The notes under the pieces: generated by a model
The model's database searches: none
What the model saw: only the letters and a program-made list of their open reading frames with translations
What the model was told of the DNA's origin: nothing
Program-made: the position numbers and the translations under genes
Shown: positions 57,501 to 64,000 of the stretch, piece after piece
How the letters are laid out: every line of letters starts with the position of its first letter
Position numbering within the stretch: position 1 is the first letter of the stretch
Assembly (NCBI RefSeq): GCF_003344625.1
Contig: NZ_QPKJ02000001.1
Span: 1,364,001-1,428,000 of the forward strand
Reading direction: 5' to 3'
Source: Solirubrobacter deserti
Lineage (GTDB): Bacteria > Actinomycetota > Thermoleophilia > Solirubrobacterales > Solirubrobacteraceae
DNA length: 64,000 bases

Positions 57501-59936
57501 CTAGTTGGACCGGTCGATCTCGAACCAGACGCAGAAGTCGTCGCCGCCGTCGACGCCCCAGCGGCTGGAGAGCTGATCGACGAGCAGCAGGCCGAACCCG
57601 CCCGGCTCCTCGACGGCGGACGGCGGGCGCAGCTCGAACGGCGCGCCGCGGCTTGAGACCTCGGCGCGCAGGCGCTCGTCGGCGGCGGCGACGTGGACGA
57701 GCACGCGATCGCCGGCGTCGGTCGCGCCGCCGTGCACGACCGCGTTGTTGACCAGCTCGGTGACGATGATCAACAGGTCGTCGAGCTCGCCGCGCGAGGC
57801 GACGCCGGCCAGCGTGTCGGCGACCACGCCGCGCGCCGCCGCGCTGGCCTGCAGGCCGCCGGGAAGCTCGACCGCGGCGGAGCGCACGCGCTCGTGCGGC
57901 CACGAGCCGGCGCGCAGCTGGCGGGCGAGCAGGCCGGTGCGCCGGCGCGGGAACGGCTCGCCCACGGGCCGCAGGCGGACGCCGTCGCGGCGCAGGACGA
58001 GCAGCGTGACGTCATCCTCGGCGGACGGGTTCGCGAGCGTGCCGGCGAGCACGCCGTCGGTGAGCTCGTCGATCCCGTCGGGCGCCGCGATCGTCGCCGC
58101 CGCGAGCCGGTCGAAGCCGACGTCCAGCGGCTCGCCGCGCAGCTCGACGAGCCCGTCGGAGTACTGCACGAGCGTGCCGCCCGCCTCGATCGTCTCGGTG
58201 CCTTCGGTGAAGACGGGATCGTCGAGCGCCCCGAGCGGCGGGCCGGCCGCCTCGCGCAGCCACTTGACGTGACCCTCGGCGTCGACCAGCAGCGCCGGCG
58301 GGTGCCCGGCCTTGGCGTAGCGCAGCGCGCCGCTGCCCGGGTCGACCTCGACGATCGAGACCGTCGTCATGCCGCGGTCGCGCAGGCCGACCTGGAACGC
58401 GTTCAGGCGCTCGAGCAGCGCCGCGGGCGGGTGCCCGTCCAGCGCGTAGGCGCGCAGCGCGCTGCGCAGTTGCCCCATCGTGGCGGCGGCGGCGATCCCG
58501 CGGCCGGCGACGTCGCCGACGAGCAGCAGCAGCCGCCCGTCGGGCCGGACCAGCGCGTCGTACCAGTCGCCGCCGACCTGGGAGCCGTCCCCGGCGGCGA
58601 AGTAACGGGCGGCGGTGGCGAAGCCGGGCAGCTGCGGCACCGCCGCGGGCAGCAGGCTGCGCTGGAGCTCCTGCGCGATCCCGTGCTCGCGCTGGTACAG
58701 GCGCGCGCGCTGGATGCCCGTCGCGGCGCGATCGGCCGCCAGCCGCAGCAGCGCCTCGTGCTCGGAGCTGAACGAACGCGCGAACAGCGTGCCGACGTGC
58801 AGCGCGCCGATCGTCTGCCCGTCGACCACGAGCGGCGCCTCGAGCGTGGTGGCGACGGCGCCGGCGAGCAGCGAGCCGACCTGGATGCCGTTCGTGGGCG
58901 TCTCGGCCTCGCTGCGGGCGCGCCGGCGCACGGGCGCGGAGGCCTCTCCCGCCTGGTAGACGACGACCGTCCCGTCGGCCTCGTTGAGCACGACCGCGGC
59001 GGTGTCGGCCTCCAGCGCCTCGACGATCCGCTTGAGCAGCTCCCGCACCAGGTCGTCGAACGCGAGCGTCCCGAGCGCGGCGTCGCTGATGCGCTGGATC
59101 GCCGCCAGCCGCGCCGCGGTGCGCTCGGCCTCGACGCGAGCCGCGTCCGCGCGCACCCGCTCGGCCCGCTCGGCCTCGGCGCGGCGGCGCTCACGCAGGT
59201 CCTGCACCTGGACGACGATCACGTCCGCCATGCCCGCGCCCGGGCGCGCCCGCGAGCAGCTGAGCTGGCACGGAACCGGCTCGTCGCGCGACACGAGCAG
59301 CCGCGCCTCGCACTCGAACGCTGTGGTTGCGTCCAGCTGCGCGATTCCGTCGGCGACCAGGCGGCGGTCCTGCCCGTGGACGAACGAGTCCAGCAGCCGG
59401 TCGCGCAGATCGGCGGGCCGCTGGCCGAGCAGCGCCGCCAGTGCCCGGTTGGCCTCGTCGACGCGCCCCTCCAGGTCCAGCCGCGCCATCCCGATCGGCG
59501 CGTCCTCGAACGCGGCGCGCAGGATCGCCTCGCTGCGGGCCGCCGCGCGCGACTTGGCGTCCAGCTCGAGGAAGACGGCGACCTTCGAGCGCAGGATCTC
59601 CGGGTCGTACGGCTTGAACACGTAGTCGACGGCGCCGGTCTCGTACCCGCGGAAGACGTGCTCGCGCTCCTTGGAGATTGCGGTGACGAAGATGATCGGC
59701 AGCGTCCGCGTGCGCGCGCGGCCCTTGATCAGCTCGGCCGTCTCGAAGCCGTCCATGTTCGGCATCTGGACGTCGAGCAGCACGACCGCGAAGTCCTGCA
59801 GCAGCAGCGCCTTCAGCGCCTCCTCCCCTGACATCGCCGAGACCAGGCGGCACGGGAGCGGCTCCAGGACCGCCCGCAGTGCGATCAGGTTCTCCTCGCG
59901 GTCGTCGACGAGCAGGACGGCGGGCAGATCGGTCAT
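57501..59936 (-). CDS. SpoIIE-type phosphatase with REC, PAS, GAF and HATPase domains
   Basis: An 811-residue signalling protein. An N-terminal receiver (about 5-120; acceptor Asp in VLLDVQMPNMDGF, Lys in YVFKPYDP) is followed by PAS (about 140-260), GAF (about 285-435), a PPM/SpoIIE phosphatase (about 450-670; metal Asps in GGDWYDAL, GDVAGRG, YSDGLVE and EDDVTLLVL) and a C-terminal HATPase_c of the RsbW type (about 690-811; TELVNNAVVHGG). It could both dephosphorylate a STAS antagonist and bind a sigma factor. Its ATG overlaps the CheB stop (ATGA). The only gap in the block, 141 bases, separates it from the sigma gene. Confidence 0.92.
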   Translation of the reverse strand: MTDLPAVLLVDDREENLIALRAVLEPLPCRLVSAMSGEEALKALLLQDFAVVLLDVQMPNMDGFETAELIKGRARTRTLPIIFVTAISKEREHVFRGYETGAVDYVFKPYDPEILRSKVAVFLELDAKSRAAARSEAILRAAFEDAPIGMARLDLEGRVDEANRALAALLGQRPADLRDRLLDSFVHGQDRRLVADGIAQLDATTAFECEARLLVSRDEPVPCQLSCSRARPGAGMADVIVVQVQDLRERRRAEAERAERVRADAARVEAERTAARLAAIQRISDAALGTLAFDDLVRELLKRIVEALEADTAAVVLNEADGTVVVYQAGEASAPVRRRARSEAETPTNGIQVGSLLAGAVATTLEAPLVVDGQTIGALHVGTLFARSFSSEHEALLRLAADRAATGIQRARLYQREHGIAQELQRSLLPAAVPQLPGFATAARYFAAGDGSQVGGDWYDALVRPDGRLLLLVGDVAGRGIAAAATMGQLRSALRAYALDGHPPAALLERLNAFQVGLRDRGMTTVSIVEVDPGSGALRYAKAGHPPALLVDAEGHVKWLREAAGPPLGALDDPVFTEGTETIEAGGTLVQYSDGLVELRGEPLDVGFDRLAAATIAAPDGIDELTDGVLAGTLANPSAEDDVTLLVLRRDGVRLRPVGEPFPRRRTGLLARQLRAGSWPHERVRSAAVELPGGLQASAAARGVVADTLAGVASRGELDDLLIIVTELVNNAVVHGGATDAGDRVLVHVAAADERLRAEVSSRGAPFELRPPSAVEEPGGFGLLLVDQLSSRWGVDGGDDFCVWFEIDRSN

Positions 59937-60487
59937 GCGAGCTCCCGCAGCAGCGCGGCGATATCGGGCAGCTCGGCGACCACGGACGCCGAGCCGCGGG
60001 CGGCGGCGGGCATCGTCGACGCCTCGGCCGTCGCCGGGTTCTGCACGATCGCGTATCCGCCGCGGCGGCGCACCGCGGCGAGGCCTTCGGCGCCGTCGTC
60101 GTTGGCCCCCGTGAGCACGACGCCCACGACCGCGGGGCCGAGCGCGTCGGCGGCGCTCTCGAGCGTGACGTCGATCGAAGGGCGGCTGAAGCGCACTTCG
60201 GCCTCCGTGGAAAGCGCGAAGTGGTCCGGCTCGACGAGCACGTGGTAGCCCGCCGGCGCGACCAGAACGCACTCGCTGTGCAGCGCGTCCTTGTCCTCGA
60301 CCTCGCGCACGTGCAGCGGCCCGCGCCGGTCCAGCAGCCCGGCGAGCAGGTCCTCGGCGTCCTCGGCGCGGTGCTGGACGACGAGCACCGTCGGCTCGAA
60401 GTCCGCGGGCAGACCCGCGAGGATCTCCCCGACGGCGTGCAGGCCGCCCCAGGAGGCACCGATGACGATCAGCCGGTACCCGGTCAT
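59933..60487 (-). CDS. Stand-alone CheB methylesterase
   Basis: A 184-residue CheB catalytic domain without the usual receiver domain. The catalytic Ser (VIGASWGGLHAV), His (VVQHRAEDAEDLL) and Asp (LTGANDDGAEGL) are all present. CheB removes methyl groups from, or deamidates, chemoreceptor glutamates. Together with the adjacent CheR and the receptor-like hybrid kinase, it may instead modify the kinase's coiled-coil region. It overlaps the CheR gene by four bases and the phosphatase gene by four. No flagellar, pilus or chemoreceptor genes are in the window, so chemotaxis is not implied. Confidence 0.88.
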   Translation of the reverse strand: MTGYRLIVIGASWGGLHAVGEILAGLPADFEPTVLVVQHRAEDAEDLLAGLLDRRGPLHVREVEDKDALHSECVLVAPAGYHVLVEPDHFALSTEAEVRFSRPSIDVTLESAADALGPAVVGVVLTGANDDGAEGLAAVRRRGGYAIVQNPATAEASTMPAAARGSASVVAELPDIAALLRELA

Positions 60488-61317
60488 GTCCGCCTGTAGA
60501 TCCTCTCAGCTTCGACGACCGGCTCGTAGCGATCCTCGATCGCGGTCCCGCGCAGGGTCTCCTTGCGCCCGAGCGCGAGCACCCCGCGCCGCGGCAGGCT
60601 CTCGTCGAACAGCCGCAGCACGCGGTCCTGCAGATCGCGCCCGAAGTAGATCAGCACGTTGCGGCAGAGCACGACGTTGAACTCGTTGAACGAGCCGTCC
60701 GTGGCCAGGTTGTGCTGGGCGAAGACCACCGGGCGCAGCAGCTCGGGGTCGAAGACGGCGCGCTCGCCCGCCACGGCGTAGTAGGCGCTGAACGCCTCCG
60801 TCCCGCCCGCGGAGATGTAGTTGCGCGTGTAGTCGCGCACCTTCTCGAGCGCGAACGAGCCGGTGCGGGCGCGGGCGAGCACGTCGGCGTCCATGTCGGT
60901 GGCGTAGATGCGCGTGCGGTCGAGCATGCCCTCCTCGCGCAGCGCGATCGCGACCGAGACGACCTCCTCGCCGGTCGCGCAGCCCGCGACCCACACGCGC
61001 ACGAACGGGTGCGTGCGCAGCTCCGGCAGCACGTCGCTGCGCAGCGCGCGGTGGAAGCCCGGGTCGCGGAACATCGCGGTGACGTTGATCGAGAGGTCCG
61101 CGAGCAGGCGCTCCATGCAGCCCGGGTCGTGCAGGATGCGCTCCTGCAGGCCCGACAGCGAGCGCAGCCCTTCCAGGTCGGCCCGCCGCCACAGCCGCCG
61201 CCGCAGCGAAGCCTGCGCGTAGCCGCGGAAGTCGTAGCCGTAGCGCCGGTACACGGCCTCCAGCAGCAGGTCGAGCTCGAGGCCCTCCAGCTCGCGGTCG
61301 TGATCAGTCGCGGTCAC
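60484..61317 (-). CDS. CheR-type protein-glutamate methyltransferase
   Basis: A 277-residue CheR. The helical N-terminal domain (YGYDFRGYAQASLRRRL, about 25-75) precedes the SAM-binding domain with the motif VWVAGCATGEEVVSVAIALR, the ATDMDADVLARAR segment and the C-terminal NVVLCRNVLIYFGRDLQDRV. The enzyme methylates Glu residues of receptors. It overlaps the hybrid kinase gene by 14 bases and the CheB gene by four, so kinase, CheR, CheB and phosphatase form one operon. The kinase's long coiled coil is a plausible substrate. Confidence 0.9.
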   Translation of the reverse strand: MTATDHDRELEGLELDLLLEAVYRRYGYDFRGYAQASLRRRLWRRADLEGLRSLSGLQERILHDPGCMERLLADLSINVTAMFRDPGFHRALRSDVLPELRTHPFVRVWVAGCATGEEVVSVAIALREEGMLDRTRIYATDMDADVLARARTGSFALEKVRDYTRNYISAGGTEAFSAYYAVAGERAVFDPELLRPVVFAQHNLATDGSFNEFNVVLCRNVLIYFGRDLQDRVLRLFDESLPRRGVLALGRKETLRGTAIEDRYEPVVEAERIYRRT

Positions 61318-64000
61318 CGTAGAGCCAGACGCGCATCAGCGAGACGAGTTGGTCGACGTCCACCGGCTTGGTGATGTAGTCCGACGCCCCGGCCGTGATG
61401 CTCTTCTCGCGGTCGCCCTTCATCGCCTTCGCCGTGAGCGCGATGATCGGCAGCCGCTCGAACGCGGGCATCTGCCGGATCGCCTCCATCGTCTGGTAGC
61501 CGTCGAGCTCCGGCATCATGATGTCCATCAGGATCAGGTCGACGTCGGTGTCGGTGCGCAACCGTTCCAGCGCCTCGCGGCCGTTCTCGGCGTAGCTGAC
61601 CTGCATCCCGTGCATCTCGAGCGCGTTCGTGAGCGCGAACACGTTGCGCACGTCGTCGTCGACGATCAGGACCTTGCGGCCGGTGAGCGCGGCGTCGGCG
61701 TCGCGCATCTGCTCGAGCATCCGCCGGCTGCCGGCGTCCAGCGACTCCGGCGGGCGGTGCAGCGCGAGCGTCGTCTCGTCCAGCAGCCGCTCAGCCGAGC
61801 CGGCGTCCTTGACGATGATCGACTCCGCGTAGCGCTTCAGGCGCGTCTCCTCGCGGCGCGTGAGCGCCTTGCCGGTGTGGATGATCACCGGGACGTTGCG
61901 GTGGCGCTCGTCCACCTTCACGCGCTCGAGCAGCGCGAACCCGGACGCCTTCGGGAGCTTGAGGTCGAGCACGATGCAGTCGAAGCGGGTCTCGTCGAGC
62001 CGCTGCAGCGCCTCCTCGCTGGAGGCCACGCCCTCCACGTGCACGTCCTCCCCGCCGATCAGGGCGGCGATGCTCCCGCGCTCGGTGTCGTCGTCGTCGA
62101 CCACGAGCACCGTCCTTACCCGCTGACCGCCGAGCTGTGACGCCTCTCGCAGCGCGTCGGCCAGCGTCTCGGGGCCCGCGTCGTGCGGGAGGAAGCCGGC
62201 GGCGCCGTGGGCGAGCAGGTCATGGCGGCGCCCCTCGTCGGCGAGGACGAGCACCGGCAGGTGGCGGGTGCGCGGGTCGCGCTTGAGGCGGCCGAGCGTC
62301 TCGGGCTCCTCGCCCGCCCCGAGGCCGAGCAGGATCACGTCCGGGCGGTGCTCCTGCGCGAGCGCGAGCGTCGTCGCCGGGCGCATCGCCACCAGGCCCT
62401 TGAAGCCGGCGGCGCGGGCGTCGTCGAGCCGCTGCGTGGCCCGGTCGACGTCGGTGTCGGCGATCAGCGCGACGCGGTCGCCCTGGCTGACCTGCTCGCG
62501 GTCGTCCGGGAGCGCCTCGGGCTGGCCGGCGGGCTCGGGCGCCGGCGGGAGCGGCTCCTCGTAGGCGTCGGGCTCGAGCTCGACCGGCTCGGCGATCGCG
62601 GGCAGCTCGGCCGGGAGGAAGAGCGTGAACGACGACCCCTCCCCCTCCGTGCTGGAGACGCGCACCTCGCCGCCGAGCAGGCGCGCGATCTCGCGGCTGA
62701 TCGAGAGGCCGAGGCCGGTCCCGCCGAAGCGCCGGCTGGTCGTGCCGTCCGCCTGCTGGAAGGCCTCGAAGATCAGCATCAGCTTGTCCTGCGGGATGCC
62801 GATGCCGGTGTCGGTGACCGTGAACGCGACCGCGTACGGCTCGCGGGCCGGCTCCAGCGTGAGCTTGACGCTGCCGCGCTCGGTGAACTTGACGGCGTTG
62901 GCCAGCAGGTTGCGCAGCACCTGGGCGACCCGCTGGTCGTCGGAGATGACCACGGGCAGGTCGGCGGCCGCCTCGATGACGAGCTCGAGACCCTTCTCCT
63001 CGGCCACGGGCTGGAACGAGCGCTCGAGGCCGTCGAGCACCTCGGCGGTGTCCAGCGGCGCCGGGTTGACCTCCATCTTGCCCGCCTCGACCTTCGTGAG
63101 GTCGAGGATGTCGGAGATCAGGGTGAGCAGGTCGGTGCCGGCCTGGTTGATCGTGCGCGCGAACTCCACCTGCTGGTCGGTGAGGTTGCCGGCCGGGTTG
63201 TCGGACAGCAGCTTGCTCAGGATCAGCAGCGAGTTCAGCGGCGTCCGCAGCTCGTGGCTCATGTTGGCCAGGAACTCGCTCTTGTAGCGGGAGGAGAGGC
63301 TCAGCTGCTCCGCGCGCTCCTCCAGCGACAGGCGGGCGCGTTCGATCTCGGCGTTCTTGACCTCGATGTCGCGGTTCTGCTGGGCCAGCAGCGCGGCCTT
63401 CTCCTGCAGTTCCTCGTTGGTCTGGCGCAGCTCCTCCTGCTGGGTCTGCAGCAGCTCCTCGGACGCGCGCAGCGACTTGGCCTGCTGCTCGAGCTCGGTG
63501 TTGGAGCGCTTGAGCTCGTCCTGCTGGCTCTGCAGCTCCTCCGACTGGGACTGCAGCTCCTGCGCGAGCCGGCGCTGCTCCTCGAGCAGGTCCTCGGTGC
63601 GGTTGTTGGCGATGATCGTGCTCAGCACGACGCCGATCGTCTCGCTGAGCTGGTCCAGGAAGCTGAGGTTGACCTCGGCGAACGGGTTGATCGAGGCGAG
63701 CTCGATCACGGCCAGCACCTGCTCCTCGAACAGGATCGGCAGGACCATGATGTTGACCGGGAGCGCCTCGCCGAGCCCGGACGTGACCTTCACGTAGTCC
63801 GGCGGCGCGTTCGTGACGAGGATGCTCTTCATCTCCAGCGCGGCCTGGCCGGGCAGCCCCTCGCCGAAGTGGAACTCATTGGAGAGGTTCTTGCGGCGGT
63901 TGTAGCCGTAGGAGGCGATCAGCCGCAGCCGCTCCTCGGCGACCATGAAGAACGCGCCGTGCTGGGCGTTCACGAGCGGAGAGATCTCCGACATCAGCAT
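61304..64000 (-). CDS. Hybrid sensor histidine kinase with GAF and three receiver-type domains (5' end beyond window)
   Basis: At least 898 residues are visible; the N-terminus lies past 64000. In order: GAF-type sensor (about 63990-63610); a long Gln/Glu-rich coiled coil (about 63600-63310: [18 protein letters not shown] and the like); HisKA with the phospho-His in [10 protein letters not shown] (codon at 63254-63256); HATPase_c ([25 protein letters not shown]); then three receiver-like domains. The first reads [11 protein letters not shown] where the acceptor Asp should be, so it seems inactive. The second ([13 protein letters not shown]) and third ([14 protein letters not shown]) keep it. 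The architecture resembles the CheR-CheB-linked stress kinases of this group. Confidence 0.9.
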   Translation of the reverse strand: MLMSEISPLVNAQHGAFFMVAEERLRLIASYGYNRRKNLSNEFHFGEGLPGQAALEMKSILVTNAPPDYVKVTSGLGEALPVNIMVLPILFEEQVLAVIELASINPFAEVNLSFLDQLSETIGVVLSTIIANNRTEDLLEEQRRLAQELQSQSEELQSQQDELKRSNTELEQQAKSLRASEELLQTQQEELRQTNEELQEKAALLAQQNRDIEVKNAEIERARLSLEERAEQLSLSSRYKSEFLANMSHELRTPLNSLLILSKLLSDNPAGNLTDQQVEFARTINQAGTDLLTLISDILDLTKVEAGKMEVNPAPLDTAEVLDGLERSFQPVAEEKGLELVIEAAADLPVVISDDQRVAQVLRNLLANAVKFTERGSVKLTLEPAREPYAVAFTVTDTGIGIPQDKLMLIFEAFQQADGTTSRRFGGTGLGLSISREIARLLGGEVRVSSTEGEGSSFTLFLPAELPAIAEPVELEPDAYEEPLPPAPEPAGQPEALPDDREQVSQGDRVALIADTDVDRATQRLDDARAAGFKGLVAMRPATTLALAQEHRPDVILLGLGAGEEPETLGRLKRDPRTRHLPVLVLADEGRRHDLLAHGAAGFLPHDAGPETLADALREASQLGGQRVRTVLVVDDDDTERGSIAALIGGEDVHVEGVASSEEALQRLDETRFDCIVLDLKLPKASGFALLERVKVDERHRNVPVIIHTGKALTRREETRLKRYAESIIVKDAGSAERLLDETTLALHRPPESLDAGSRRMLEQMRDADAALTGRKVLIVDDDVRNVFALTNALEMHGMQVSYAENGREALERLRTDTDVDLILMDIMMPELDGYQTMEAIRQMPAFERLPIIALTAKAMKGDREKSITAGASDYITKPVDVDQLVSLMRVWLYGDRD

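Noticed and set aside
1..64000. tRNA, rRNA, riboswitch, insertion sequence, prophage or attachment site
   Set aside because: I saw no cloverleaf, no rRNA-like segment, no transposase or integrase gene and no long terminal inverted repeats with target duplications. I cannot run a covariance search, so a weak riboswitch could be missed.

Overview
The window is one stretch of very GC-rich actinobacterial chromosome, densely packed on both strands, with no rRNA, tRNA, CRISPR array, insertion sequence or phage gene that I can see. Several features point to the Thermoleophilia/Solirubrobacterales: tandem Ig-like 'PVNT...G-T-L...YQWQ' repeats, secreted proteins ending in a shared module that closes with TLSTTQP, an 'anchored-repeat' metal ABC cluster, and many start codons placed 6-8 bases after a TANNNT -10 element (apparently leaderless mRNAs). 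This placement is inference from family resemblance, not a database match.

Layout. 1-12.5 kb: a broken universal stress protein, a Crp-type regulator, a GAF-ANTAR protein, secreted proteins, PspC, TerC, a decayed DUF559 gene, a lipoprotein plus CDF cation-efflux pair, YcnI and DUF2243, a DeoR regulator with an MFS transporter, and an RlmA-like methyltransferase. 12.6-34 kb: a metal-homeostasis island, probably for zinc. It holds a BlaI/M56 sensor pair; a four-gene znu-type ABC operon with two permeases; a DUF318 permease with its TIGR03943 partner; a small CxxC membrane protein; a protein that is 24% histidine; two Fur-family regulators; three choice-of-anchor-M surface proteins; a second metal ABC transporter; a large M64 metallopeptidase; and a 1103-residue anchored surface protein. 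Three palindromes of the form GGGACT(G/C)AGTCCC tie the Fur genes to the surface-protein genes. 34-46 kb: a calcium-binding-repeat protein, a LysR regulator opposite a histidinol-dehydrogenase-family enzyme and a LivJ-type lipoprotein, a BBE-type flavoenzyme, a LuxR regulator, a multicopper oxidase, a tandem USP, and a TetR regulator divergent from ilvD. 45.7-56.6 kb: a STAS protein, a small secreted protein, a 2279-residue subtilase with 18 Ig-like repeats, and a second M64 peptidase paralogous to the first. 56.6-64 kb: a signalling block on the minus strand with a SigB/SigF-type sigma factor, a REC-PAS-GAF-PP2C-HATPase phosphatase, stand-alone CheB and CheR, and a hybrid kinase running off the window end.

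How the parts may work together. The island looks like a full zinc-scavenging kit: surface proteins that could capture metal, periplasmic-type binding proteins, two ABC importers, a putative permease pair and His-rich buffers, under Fur-family and perhaps BlaI-type control. Three of its six anchored-repeat genes each carry one single-base indel, so that ABC module is either decaying or locally mis-sequenced. The last block looks like a stress phosphorelay in which chemotaxis-type enzymes adjust a kinase that could feed a PP2C phosphatase and a sigma factor.

No intergenic stretch exceeds about 300 bases. The longest, 9240-9537, holds one doubtful 43-codon frame and the deoR promoter.
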